Made by a program: the position numbers and the translations under genes. This document shows, in pieces, positions 7,713 to 16,153 of a DNA stretch of 64,000 nt (its first letter is position 1; every line of letters starts with the position of its first letter). The notes under the pieces are model-generated. The model made no database searches. It saw nothing but the letters and a program-made list of their open reading frames with translations, and was not told where the DNA came from. The DNA comes from CAINVV01 sp037137375 (lineage in GTDB: Bacteria; Bacteroidota; Bacteroidia; Bacteroidales; Prolixibacteraceae), in the NCBI GenBank assembly GCA_037137375.1, contig JBAXKJ010000004.1, positions 144,729 to 208,728 of the forward strand, written 5' to 3'.

Positions 7713-9242
7713 ATGATTGATAAGTACAAAGAACTGGAAAGAAGAGATCTGGAAGCAGAAATTGGTGGGGGCCAGGAACGGATTGATAAGCAGCACGCAG
7801 CCGGCAGAAAGACCGCCAGGGAACGTGTGAATGACCTGGTAGATCCAGGTTCATTTGTAGAGTTCGACAAGTTCGTGGTACATAGAATCCATGATTTCGA
7901 CATGGAGAAATCACTTATTCCGGGCGATGGTGTCGTGACTGGTTATGGCAAGATTGATGGCCGGCTGGTTTATCTTTTTGCCCAGGATTTTACCGTCTTC
8001 GGTGGAACCATGAGCCGCACCAATGCGGATAAGATCATTAAAATCATGGATCTGGCCATGAACATGGGAGCTCCGGTCATTGGTCTTAACGACTCAGGCG
8101 GCGCTCGTATCCAGGAAGGTGTTCAGAGCCTCGCAGGTTATGCCGACATTTTTTACAGGAACGTGATGAGCTCCGGCGTCATCCCTCAGATATCTGCCAT
8201 CCTGGGGCCCTGCGCAGGTGGAGCAGTTTATTCACCCGCAATTACAGACTTCATCGTCATGGTGAAGGAGTCCAGTTATATGTTCGTCACCGGACCAGAT
8301 GTGGTGAAAGAGGTCACGCACGAAGAGGTCACCAAAGAGGAACTGGGCGGTTCAGTTACCCATGGCAGTAAAAGTGGTGTGACGCACCTTACAGCAGACG
8401 ACGATGAGCATGCCATGCTGATGATTCGTGAACTATTCAGCTACATGCCCAGCAATAACATGGAAGATCCACCTTATGTGCCGACTTCAGACGATCATTA
8501 CCGCGAGGAGCCGGAGCTGGATCAGCTGATACCTGCAGATCCAAACAAACCCTACGACATGAGGGAGCTGATTGATAAGGTAGTAGATGACCAAAAATTC
8601 TTCGAGATCCAGCCGGATTTTGCCCCCAACATCCTCATCGGATTTGCCAGATTGGGCGGTCACAGTGTCGGCATAGTCGCCAATCAGCCTGCTTATCTCG
8701 CAGGTGTTCTGGATATTAACTCATCGGTGAAGGCGGCCCGTTTCGTTCGTTTCTGCGACGCATTTAATATCCCGCTTATTTCATTCGTCGACGTACCCGG
8801 ATTCCTCCCCGGTACCGTGCAGGAATTTGGCGGAATTATCCGCCATGGAGCAAAACTGCTTTATGCTTTTGCTGAAGCCACAGTACCGAAAATTACCATG
8901 ATTACACGTAAAGCTTATGGTGGTGCCTACGACGTTATGAGTAGTAAACACATCGGGGCCGATATTAATTACGCCTATCCATCGGCTGAAATTGCAGTGA
9001 TGGGAGCGGATGGCGCCGTCAGGATTATCCACAGGGGAAAACTAGATGCGGCATCCAAGGCTGAAGCGGTTGAAAACTACCGTGATACCTTCTCAAATCC
9101 ATACAAGGCAGCTGAGTTGGGATATATTGATGAGGTAATCTATCCGAGACATACACGCCAGAAACTTATTCAAGCCCTGGAAATGACTCATAACAAACAT
9201 AAAACCAATCCGCTGAAGAAACACGGCAATATCCCGTTGTAA
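7713..9242 (+). CDS. pccB: Acyl-CoA carboxyltransferase subunit (propionyl-CoA / methylmalonyl-CoA type)
   Basis: A 509-residue carboxyltransferase of the PccB/MmdA/12S transcarboxylase family, with the two crotonase-like halves expected. Recognisable stretches are LNDSGGARIQEGV and GPCAGGAVYSPA in the first half (oxyanion and CoA binding), and VDVPGFLPGTVQE and RKAYGGAYDVM in the second. It transfers carboxyl from biotin to propionyl-CoA, or the reverse, in succinate-propionate metabolism. A large two-layer hairpin follows the stop codon and ends the operon. The exact substrate cannot be read from sequence alone, so the symbol is tentative. Confidence 0.9.
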   Translation: MIDKYKELERRDLEAEIGGGQERIDKQHAAGRKTARERVNDLVDPGSFVEFDKFVVHRIHDFDMEKSLIPGDGVVTGYGKIDGRLVYLFAQDFTVFGGTMSRTNADKIIKIMDLAMNMGAPVIGLNDSGGARIQEGVQSLAGYADIFYRNVMSSGVIPQISAILGPCAGGAVYSPAITDFIVMVKESSYMFVTGPDVVKEVTHEEVTKEELGGSVTHGSKSGVTHLTADDDEHAMLMIRELFSYMPSNNMEDPPYVPTSDDHYREEPELDQLIPADPNKPYDMRELIDKVVDDQKFFEIQPDFAPNILIGFARLGGHSVGIVANQPAYLAGVLDINSSVKAARFVRFCDAFNIPLISFVDVPGFLPGTVQEFGGIIRHGAKLLYAFAEATVPKITMITRKAYGGAYDVMSSKHIGADINYAYPSAEIAVMGADGAVRIIHRGKLDAASKAEAVENYRDTFSNPYKAAELGYIDEVIYPRHTRQKLIQALEMTHNKHKTNPLKKHGNIPL

Positions 9243-9252
9243 AACATAGAAA

Positions 9253-9306
9253 CTTAAAACAAAAGTGGCTGTCCAGAGATTAAGGGACAGCCACTGTTGT
9301 TTTAAG
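9253..9306. terminator. Terminator of the carboxylase operon
   Basis: Outer arms 9253-9262 and 9297-9306 pair perfectly over 10 bp (CTTAAAACAA with TTGTTTTAAG). After a single mismatch, inner arms 9264-9274 and 9285-9295 pair perfectly over 11 bp (AGTGGCTGTCC). The A-rich and T-rich outer arms make it usable from both sides; it lies between the plus-strand carboxyltransferase gene and the minus-strand gene ending at 9359. Confidence 0.9.
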
Positions 9307-9358
9307 CTTCTTGTTAACTGCTTGTTTAAAAGAGAATTATATAGTGATGCAGGGGGGG

Positions 9359-10270
9359 TCAGTTTAACAATCCTATTCCGACCGTAATTGGATCCATTAC
9401 CGGTCCCCTGCCATCCCTGAACAAGGGCGTATAATAATAGGTGCCGAAAATATTGAATTTCTTATACCCCATTCTAACTGTTGTACCTCCACGGAAGGGG
9501 TTGATGTTGAAATCGCTGTGATCCTTTGTCTTGTTTCGGTCAATGATTACTTTGGTATGTGAACCCATCTTGAGACCTGCGATGACGCCGAATGAAACCC
9601 AAAAACCCGATTCTCTTGGCAGCTGAAATTCCAACAAGAGAGGAACTGTCAGAAATCCTGTAGATAATTTCGACATCTCCAGTTTAGGGTCGGTAATGGC
9701 AACGGGAACAGTGTATCCCATATTGTTCTTAATGGTGTAATTGTTTGAAAACCTGTAGTCATTAAAATTGAGTCCCAAGCCGGTAACCAGCCCGATGTCA
9801 TTGTTCTTTTTCTGCAGGCTGATGCTGTATTTTAGCAAATTTATATTGACTTCCAGAGATTTATTTTGGTTCAAATCCATGAAATTGGCTACTGCATATC
9901 CTTTGTAATCAACTGTTGAAAAGGTATTTACTCCCAGCTCAAGAGTTGACCAGTGTCCTTTGAATTTTGGATCATGACCGGTCCAGTGCTTGAATTCCTC
10001 ATCATTGAGCTTGTCGTATTTTACAGAAGTTCCATGGTGCCCTTCTGAAATGACCATCGTCTTTCGTCCGACCCTGATCTTCACAGTATCTTTCTTATCA
10101 TCTTTCACATCAATTACATGGTCGCCAATCTTTACGTCAGTCTTCGATCCGGCTTCCACGACCGTAACTAAGTTCTTCCCCAGAACACTGACCTTGACAG
10201 TATCCTGAGTGCGTGAATACATATTGATAGATAATAGCAGGAGAGCCGAAATTAGAAGTTTTGTTTTCAT
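9359..10270 (-). CDS. Outer-membrane beta-barrel protein, hypothetical
   Basis: A 303-residue protein with an N-terminal signal peptide (about residues 1-20, ending near MYSRTQ). Residues 24-85 are short beta segments rich in Val, Lys and Asp. From about residue 100 the alternating hydrophobic strands with Tyr/Phe ends (LGVNTFSTVDY, GLVTGLGLNFNDYRF, FWVSFGVIAGLKMG) resemble the PorT-like outer-membrane barrel group, and the chain ends in a hydrophobic strand. It lies 58 bp downstream of an anti-sigma factor gene, so it may belong to the sigma factor's operon or regulon. Specific function unknown. Confidence 0.7.
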   Translation of the reverse strand: MKTKLLISALLLLSINMYSRTQDTVKVSVLGKNLVTVVEAGSKTDVKIGDHVIDVKDDKKDTVKIRVGRKTMVISEGHHGTSVKYDKLNDEEFKHWTGHDPKFKGHWSTLELGVNTFSTVDYKGYAVANFMDLNQNKSLEVNINLLKYSISLQKKNNDIGLVTGLGLNFNDYRFSNNYTIKNNMGYTVPVAITDPKLEMSKLSTGFLTVPLLLEFQLPRESGFWVSFGVIAGLKMGSHTKVIIDRNKTKDHSDFNINPFRGGTTVRMGYKKFNIFGTYYYTPLFRDGRGPVMDPITVGIGLLN

Positions 10271-10328
10271 TGAATTTATTTTTGGTTGATTTTAATTTTC
10301 TACTATGACGGTTAGAGGTGGCGAAAAG

Positions 10329-11369
10329 TTACAACCCCCTGTTCACCGGAATTGAAAAAGCCAGAAGTTGTGTGCTGAAAGTAATGGATTTCAATCTGCC
10401 ATCCGTACCCTTTTTCCCTGTTAACCTGCGTCCGGGTAACCAGGAGAAGAAACGTAACCCGGCAACTGCAAGTCCTTCCCGGGAGAAGACCCCTCCAGTC
10501 CCGCCGGCTTTAAGTTCACGAAATTTATCAGTGAAGAAAGTGGACATGAGAATATCGTTGCTGGCAGCATATTGATTTGCTGGTTCCTTTAGAGGTACAA
10601 GGTCGGCAAATTCCAGTTCAAAGGTGCTTACTGGGGCAATTCTCGCCTGCATGGCTGAAATAGGAATGTAGGAACGTTCTTCCACAGACTTTATAAGAGT
10701 CTTCTGCCGATTAGTCCTCTTTAAATTCCTGGATAATTTCTTTTGGTTTGTAACGATTTGTGCGGTTTTTTTCGCAGTAGTCAGGGGCAAAGATCTTGCC
10801 GAAGCCAGTGGAGATAAGGAAGGAGTAATCGCTCCGGAAGGACCAGGGATTTCGACGATGGTTGTTGCCGGTTGATCACTTATTCGTTTCTCCGGTTGAA
10901 AGAGGTAAAATAGCATCAGCAATATCGCTGCTACCGATGCAACCCTTATCCATACGACTTTCAGGGTACTTTTTTTCTTCAACTTCTCCCTATCAGGAAA
11001 AACAAGATCAAGATCCGGTTTCAACCTGGTATTTTCGTATAAGTTAACTAATTGCCTCTTCTCAGGATGATGATTGAGCCATGCATCCAATGACTTTTTC
11101 TCTGTTTCGTTTAGGTCGCCTTCCATCCGGGCGATGATCGAGTCTTCAAGAATTTCAGGATCTTCGAAAGGATCCTTTTTTAATTTTTCTTTTCCCGGGA
11201 AAAGTATTTCCGAATCAGAGAAAAGCGGTGGAACGATATTTTCCATCTCCTCCGCGAGATCTGGATGCTGACTCATGAAAGTGCGCACCTCTTCCGTCTC
11301 CTGCCGGTTGAGTCTTCCCTCCATAAAATCGAGGAACCAGATTTCATAATTTTCTCTGGTAATCTTCAT
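10329..11369 (-). CDS. Membrane-anchored anti-sigma factor-like protein
   Basis: A 346-residue single-pass membrane protein with one helix at about residues 137-157 and an acidic cytoplasmic N-terminus. The N-terminal part holds an internal duplication: MEGRLNRQETEE...HPD...LFPGKEKLKK (about 16-65) and MEGDLNETEKKS...HPE...VFPDREKLKK (about 82-132). Such MEG.LN..E units are common in Bacteroidota anti-sigma proteins that lack a zinc finger. The start codon overlaps the stop of the ECF sigma gene by four bases, indicating coupled translation and a partner role. The periplasmic C-terminal half is Ser/Thr/Lys-rich and of unknown function. Confidence 0.75.
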   Translation of the reverse strand: MKITRENYEIWFLDFMEGRLNRQETEEVRTFMSQHPDLAEEMENIVPPLFSDSEILFPGKEKLKKDPFEDPEILEDSIIARMEGDLNETEKKSLDAWLNHHPEKRQLVNLYENTRLKPDLDLVFPDREKLKKKSTLKVVWIRVASVAAILLMLFYLFQPEKRISDQPATTIVEIPGPSGAITPSLSPLASARSLPLTTAKKTAQIVTNQKKLSRNLKRTNRQKTLIKSVEERSYIPISAMQARIAPVSTFELEFADLVPLKEPANQYAASNDILMSTFFTDKFRELKAGGTGGVFSREGLAVAGLRFFSWLPGRRLTGKKGTDGRLKSITFSTQLLAFSIPVNRGL

Positions 11370-11866
11370 AGGACGGCGTCGATTGTTCCAATGTAATTTT
11401 TAAGGAAAACTCGCGAACGGTAAATATATACTTTTACCTGGGCCTCAGACAAACCGGTTATTTCACCGATTTCATGGTAGGAATAGCCTTCGTAATCCCG
11501 AAGCAGCAGGACTGATTTCTGAACTTCAGGTAGTTGATCAATAGCCTGATTCAGAATCTCCCGGAGATCGCTGTAACCATGTTCGAAGGATCTTTCAGGA
11601 AGCTTGTTGCTGCCGGATAATATCTCCCGTTGCGATTTTCTGATCCCGTCGACCATGGTATGATGGGCGGTTGTAAAAAGCCACGACTTAACTTTTAAGG
11701 GATCCAAATTTTCGCGGTGGATCCATAATTTTTCGTAACAATCCTGGACTACATCTTCTGCCGCCACCGCTGATCGCAGATTTTTAACCGCATAACGAAA
11801 CAGGCCATCGGCCCATGCGTCAACTGCCTGGTTATAATCTGTAATGGTCATAGTCGGGTAATCCAT
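11366..11866 (-). CDS. ECF-type RNA polymerase sigma factor
   Basis: A 166-residue sigma-70 family protein with only regions 2 and 4, as in extracytoplasmic-function sigma factors. Region 2 shows AAEDVVQDCYEKLWIHRENL and KVKSWLFTTAHHTMVDGIRK. Region 4 shows LPEVQKSVLLLRDYEGYSYHEIGE and the recognition helix GLSEAQVKVYIYRSR. It is translated immediately before the anti-sigma gene with a four-base overlap. The signal and regulon are unknown; the downstream barrel protein gene is a candidate target. Confidence 0.93.
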   Translation of the reverse strand: MDYPTMTITDYNQAVDAWADGLFRYAVKNLRSAVAAEDVVQDCYEKLWIHRENLDPLKVKSWLFTTAHHTMVDGIRKSQREILSGSNKLPERSFEHGYSDLREILNQAIDQLPEVQKSVLLLRDYEGYSYHEIGEITGLSEAQVKVYIYRSRVFLKNYIGTIDAVL

Positions 11867-12069
11867 GTTTTGGAATAAGACGGTTAACTCCTTTAAAAGT
11901 TACAACACAGGCAACTATTTGACAACTGCCCCGTATAATCGTTTGATATTATTCATCTTTCACTTTTTATTTTTCACTTTTCACTTAAAGGAAAGCGTTA
12001 AATATTCTGAAAATGCTTTAATTGGGATTAAAAATTACATCAATTGCATCTGCCGTTTCGTTTATATAG

Positions 12070-12077
12070 TATTTTTG
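12070..12077 (+). promoter_or_regulatory. Promoter -7 box for the S41 lipoprotein gene
   Basis: TATTTTTG matches the Bacteroidetes -7 consensus TAnnTTTG perfectly and lies 23 bp before the ATG at 12101. A partial -33 element (ATTG, 12043-12046) lies 23 bp upstream. The box also shows that the gene should start at 12101 and not at an earlier in-frame start at 12044. Confidence 0.6.
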
Positions 12078-12100
12078 TCGATAAGTTAAAATTGAGTACC

Positions 12101-13657
12101 ATGAATAGGAATAAATTTAGCATTTTAGTGCTTTGGATGACAGTGATTTTATTCACTTTCACACAATGCAGAAAGGAGGCAACCTTGCCGGTCGATCCGG
12201 TCGTTACTCCTCCCGTCGTTACGCCACCCGTCGTGATCCCTGCATCATCTGAGGTGAATAACTTTGTTTGGGGTTCCATGCACGATGTCTATCTCTGGAA
12301 TGCTCAAGTTGCCAATCTTACCAATACTTACTACCAGCCACTTACTACCAGCAGCGCGAATTATAAACGGAATGTGGACAGCCTCAATGTCTTCCTGAAT
12401 AAATATACCGATCCTTCACTCCTTTTCAACGCCCTGATGTACCAAAAGGGAACCGTTGATAAGTGGTCATTTATCGTAAATGATTACACGATCATTCAAG
12501 ACTGGATTGCTGGCATTTCCAAGACTATGGGATATGATTATCAGCTATATCTTTTAAATTCGACCTCCGATGCAGTCATTGGTGTAATCAGGTACGTATA
12601 CCCTGGGTCGCCAGCTGAGGCAGCCGGAATAAAGAGGGGAAATATTTTTACCAAGATTGATGGAACCCAGCTTACAACTTCCAATTATTCTACCCTGATT
12701 GCTAAAGAGACCTTCACCCTTACACTGGCAACCTTGTCTAATGGAGTATTGACTACTTCAGGGACGACACCTGTGATGACTGCTGTTCAGATGCAGGAAG
12801 ATCCGATTTTCCTGAGCAAAGTACTCACGGTTAATGGTGCGAAAGTTGGATATCTTGTTTACAATGGATTTACCTCAGATTTCGATCTGAAGTTGAATAC
12901 TGTTTTTCAACAATTCAAGACGGCAGGAATCACCAAACTGATTCTGGACCTCAGATACAACGGTGGGGGCTCTGTTCAGACCGCTATTTACCTGGCTAGC
13001 ATGATCTATTCTACGAGTACAGCGAAAATTTTTACCAAGAGTGTCTGGAACAGTCTGTATTCTCAGTATAACAGCAGCGATAGCTTCACCGATAAAATCA
13101 CGACCACATCAGGTACAACGCCTATTAATTCACTTGGGTTATCAGATGTTTATTTCATCGTTTCCGGGGAAACTGCTTCCGCTAGCGAGCTATTGATCAA
13201 TGGTCTCAGACCTTATGTCAACGCGAGGGTAGTTGGAACCAATACCTATGGGAAATATGTTGCCTCTGTTACTATCTATGATTATGCCCTGGACAGTAAA
13301 GGTAACCTGATCCCTGACGGTAAAGGGGATTATGTAAAAGTCACCAATCACAAATATGCCATGCAGCCAATTGTGGCAAAGTACGCCAATTCTCTTGGGG
13401 TGTCTGATTTTGTAAATGGACTTACTCCTGATTTGGTCACTCCCAAAGAAGATATTGGCAATTTACTTGCATTGGGAGATGAAAATGAACAATTGTTAAA
13501 GGCGGTCCTGGACTATATGAAAGCGGGTAAATCAATTAGTTTGTACAACCCAACTAGTCTGGTCAACTCAAAATATCTCTTCGGACCTAAAGACCAGTAC
13601 GGATTCTATCGCGACATGTATGTTGGACAGAGAAGAGTCTTAAACAGAACTAAATAG
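12101..13657 (+). CDS. S41 family peptidase, lipoprotein
   Basis: A 518-residue lipoprotein protease. Residues 1-23 form a lipoprotein signal with C23 (FTFTQC), followed by a tandem VVTPP linker. A PDZ-like stretch (GSPAEAAGIKRGNIFTKIDG) precedes the S41 catalytic domain: LILDLRYNGGGS, then Ser in TASASEL and Lys in NTYGKYV, spaced 25 residues apart as in CtpA/Tsp. It probably cleaves proteins in the outer envelope. It is unusual among S41 proteases in carrying a lipid anchor with a P-rich spacer, but that form is common in Bacteroidota. A hairpin follows the stop. Confidence 0.9.
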   Translation: MNRNKFSILVLWMTVILFTFTQCRKEATLPVDPVVTPPVVTPPVVIPASSEVNNFVWGSMHDVYLWNAQVANLTNTYYQPLTTSSANYKRNVDSLNVFLNKYTDPSLLFNALMYQKGTVDKWSFIVNDYTIIQDWIAGISKTMGYDYQLYLLNSTSDAVIGVIRYVYPGSPAEAAGIKRGNIFTKIDGTQLTTSNYSTLIAKETFTLTLATLSNGVLTTSGTTPVMTAVQMQEDPIFLSKVLTVNGAKVGYLVYNGFTSDFDLKLNTVFQQFKTAGITKLILDLRYNGGGSVQTAIYLASMIYSTSTAKIFTKSVWNSLYSQYNSSDSFTDKITTTSGTTPINSLGLSDVYFIVSGETASASELLINGLRPYVNARVVGTNTYGKYVASVTIYDYALDSKGNLIPDGKGDYVKVTNHKYAMQPIVAKYANSLGVSDFVNGLTPDLVTPKEDIGNLLALGDENEQLLKAVLDYMKAGKSISLYNPTSLVNSKYLFGPKDQYGFYRDMYVGQRRVLNRTK

Positions 13658-13681
13658 AAAAGATACAAAAAAAGATAGGAG

Positions 13682-13720
13682 ATATAAGACATGAGATAGG
13701 AGACATCTCATGTCTTGTGT
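13682..13720 (+). terminator. Terminator hairpin built from ATGAGA/TCTCAT repeats
   Basis: Arms 13686-13696 (AAGACATGAGA) and 13706-13716 pair perfectly over 11 bp around a 9-nt loop. Four more pairs outward (ATAT with GTGT) are possible with G-U wobbles, and TTTT follows. It lies 25 bp after the S41 lipoprotein gene. Its sequence is related to the TCTCAT repeat tract at 5368-5429. Confidence 0.7.
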
Positions 13721-13762
13721 TTTAGGACGCTAAGACAGAAATAAACGGAAGTACCCTGAACC

Positions 13763-14185
13763 ATGGATGAAAAACAATTGAAGCTTGACGAAAGATATCT
13801 GAAGATGGCTGCGATATGGGCTGAAAACTCCTATTGCAAGCGTCGGCAGGTCGGAGCCTTGCTGATCAAAAATAAGATGATCATCTCAGATGGTTACAAT
13901 GGTACTCCTTCTGGATTCGAGAATATCTGCGAGGATGAAAACGACAAAACAAAACCGTATGTGCTTCATGCAGAGGCAAATGCAATAACAAAAATTGCGA
14001 AGTCCCACAATAGTAGTGAAGGGGCTACCCTTTATGTTACTTCTTCCCCTTGTATTGAATGTGCAAAACTAATCATTCAGGCAGGTATCAGAAGAGTCGT
14101 ATTTTCTGACCCCTATCGTATTAACGACGGAATAGAACTTCTGCAAAGAGCAAAAATTGAGGTAGTTCAAATAGCAAATAAGTAA
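13763..14185 (+). CDS. dCMP deaminase family protein
   Basis: A 140-residue zinc-dependent deaminase that would convert dCMP to dUMP for thymidylate synthesis. The zinc site is complete: H69-A70-E71 in VLHAEANA, and C97 and C100 in SSPCIECAKL. The N-terminal NGTPSGFENI stretch is typical of dCMP deaminase/ComEB proteins and not of cytidine deaminase or TadA. The gene is followed after 21 bp by ctpA and is likely cotranscribed with it. Confidence 0.93.
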   Translation: MDEKQLKLDERYLKMAAIWAENSYCKRRQVGALLIKNKMIISDGYNGTPSGFENICEDENDKTKPYVLHAEANAITKIAKSHNSSEGATLYVTSSPCIECAKLIIQAGIRRVVFSDPYRINDGIELLQRAKIEVVQIANK

Positions 14186-14206
14186 ATTAGAGTATTTAAA
14201 AGATAA

Positions 14207-15841
14207 ATGGAAAATAATAGCAGAAGATTTTCGACCTGGTTACCGGTCATTTTAGGTGTCACGCTGATATTTGGAGTATGGCTTGGTATCAGGCTTCAAA
14301 GCAGAAAACAGGTTGCAAGTGGAATGCCGACGATGTCAACCACCCTCCACAGTAAACTCGATCAGGTCATCAATCTGGTAGAAGGAAATTATGTGGATAC
14401 CGTTAACACAAAGAAGATCATTGAGGATGCTATTCCTGAAGTACTGAAACAGCTCGATCCTCATACCGTCTACATTCCTGCCAAAGAGATGGTGGAGGTT
14501 TCTGAGGAGATGGCCGGTAATTTTGGTGGCATTGGGGTTCAGTTCTCGATTCAAAATGATACAGTGATGGTAGTCGACGTTGTTTCTGGTGGTCCTTCAC
14601 AAAAACTTGGAATAAAGGCGGGCGACAGGATTGTTAAGGTGGGAGACTCCACGCTTGTGGTTAAAAATTTGAAAACTGATATGGTTTTCAAGAAACTCCG
14701 CGGACCAAAAGGCTCGAAAGTTAAAGTTGGAATTTGGAGAAAGGGGCTGCCTGAAGTCATCAATTACGATATTACCAGAGGAGAAATTCCTATTTACAGT
14801 GTGGACGTCTCCTATATGGTTGACAGCAAGACCGGCTATGTTAAGGTTGGGCGTTTTGCAGATAAGACCTATGATGAATTTATGGCTGCGCTGGCAAAGC
14901 TGGATAGCGGCGGTGCAGAGCAACTCATTATCGACCTTCGTAGTAATCCCGGAGGGTACATGAACTCCGTTATCCGCATGGTTAGTGAATTCCTTGATAA
15001 GGGGGAATTGATCGTATACACCAAAGGAAGAACACAGCCGAAGAAAGAGGTCTTTGCCGAAAAAAGAGGTAGATATTTTGGAAAAAGAGTGATTGTTCTG
15101 GTCGATGAATATGCTGCCTCTGCAAGCGAGATTTTTGCGGGAGCTATTCAGGACAATGACCGGGGAACGATTTTCGGTCGAAGAACTTTTGGAAAGGGCC
15201 TGGTGCAGGAACAGATGTTCTTTTATGACGGTTCCGCCTTACGCCTGACTGTGGCAAGATATTATACTCCGGCTGGTAGATGCATTCAGAAGCCTTACCT
15301 GAAAGGAACCGAAGATTACTATGCAGATATCAACAAGAGATTTGCACATGGGGAATTCACTCAAAAAGACAGTATCCATATGGCGGATACTGTGAAATAT
15401 TATACGAGGCTGAAACGTATTGTTTATGGAGGCGGAGGCATCATGCCGGATGTATTTGTACCGGCCGACACGACAGGAAACTCGAACTATCTTTTCAGGC
15501 TCATTCAAAAGGGACTGGTCAATAAGTTTGCCTTCGAATATGCCGACAAGCACCGTGTAGAGTTGTCCCATTTAAAGAGCGGCGCTGACTTTTCGGCACT
15601 TTTGAAGAAAAGATCGGTATTGAATGATTTCCTTCAATATGCAGTCAAGAATGGTGTACCAAATAATGAGGCTGGAATCAGGATGTCAGGCAAGGTCATT
15701 GAGACACAGCTGATGGCCTATATTGCCCGCAACATCATCGGTGAAGAGGGTTTTTACAGTATCATCAGCGATATAGATAACACCTTACAGGAGGCTGTTA
15801 AGGATATTAACAGCAAGGATAAGTTGGTCAGTGTAGAATAA
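14207..15841 (+). CDS. ctpA: C-terminal processing peptidase CtpA (S41)
   Basis: A 544-residue membrane-anchored periplasmic protease. One helix at about 11-30 is followed by the degradation-tag-binding PDZ domain (GIGVQFSIQND to RGPKGSKVKV, about 105-185). The catalytic domain has IIDLRSNPGGY, Ser305 in ASASEIF and Lys330 in TFGKGLVQ, spaced 25 as in E. coli Tsp. A C-terminal helical extension of about 110 residues follows. It trims or degrades envelope proteins at their C-termini. In a species with type IX secretion it is a plausible housekeeping protease of that pathway, but this is inference. Confidence 0.93.
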   Translation: MENNSRRFSTWLPVILGVTLIFGVWLGIRLQSRKQVASGMPTMSTTLHSKLDQVINLVEGNYVDTVNTKKIIEDAIPEVLKQLDPHTVYIPAKEMVEVSEEMAGNFGGIGVQFSIQNDTVMVVDVVSGGPSQKLGIKAGDRIVKVGDSTLVVKNLKTDMVFKKLRGPKGSKVKVGIWRKGLPEVINYDITRGEIPIYSVDVSYMVDSKTGYVKVGRFADKTYDEFMAALAKLDSGGAEQLIIDLRSNPGGYMNSVIRMVSEFLDKGELIVYTKGRTQPKKEVFAEKRGRYFGKRVIVLVDEYAASASEIFAGAIQDNDRGTIFGRRTFGKGLVQEQMFFYDGSALRLTVARYYTPAGRCIQKPYLKGTEDYYADINKRFAHGEFTQKDSIHMADTVKYYTRLKRIVYGGGGIMPDVFVPADTTGNSNYLFRLIQKGLVNKFAFEYADKHRVELSHLKSGADFSALLKKRSVLNDFLQYAVKNGVPNNEAGIRMSGKVIETQLMAYIARNIIGEEGFYSIISDIDNTLQEAVKDINSKDKLVSVE

Positions 15842-15856
15842 TTGCGAGGTTCCTGA

Positions 15857-16135
15857 TTAAACCAGGTTCTCCAATTTTTTGTACGCCTCGTCGATTCCAG
15901 TGATGTAGTCTTTCTTCAGCTTTTGATAATATGCTTTAACCAGTTTCGGGTTTGCCTTACCATCCGGGCTGTTAACCTTATCAACTGTGCTGTTGTGAAG
16001 TGCCACAACATCATCAATTACTTTCATTGCCTCAATTTCTTTCCCATTAAAAGCCTGCACAAAATCGATGCTGTCACCGATTACCTGTGCTGATAGAAAA
16101 GCGATTTCCTTCTTTAAATTTCTGATACTTGCCAT
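15857..16135 (-). CDS. Small helical protein, conserved hypothetical
   Basis: A 92-residue, all-helical-looking soluble protein with no signal peptide or membrane segment. I recognise no family with certainty. It is the last gene of the four-gene minus-strand unit that begins at 20267 and follows the Big_5 lipoprotein gene by 18 bp. Its even mix of charged residues and regular heptad-like hydrophobics suggests a small bundle or a binding partner. Confidence 0.6.
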   Translation of the reverse strand: MASIRNLKKEIAFLSAQVIGDSIDFVQAFNGKEIEAMKVIDDVVALHNSTVDKVNSPDGKANPKLVKAYYQKLKKDYITGIDEAYKKLENLV

Positions 16136-16153
16136 AACTTAAATTATAATTAA

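Noticed and set aside
5606..9242. Sodium-pumping methylmalonyl-CoA decarboxylase
   Set aside because: The carboxyltransferase is of that family, but the membrane beta subunit is missing and a biotin carboxylase is present, which fits an ATP-driven carboxylase.
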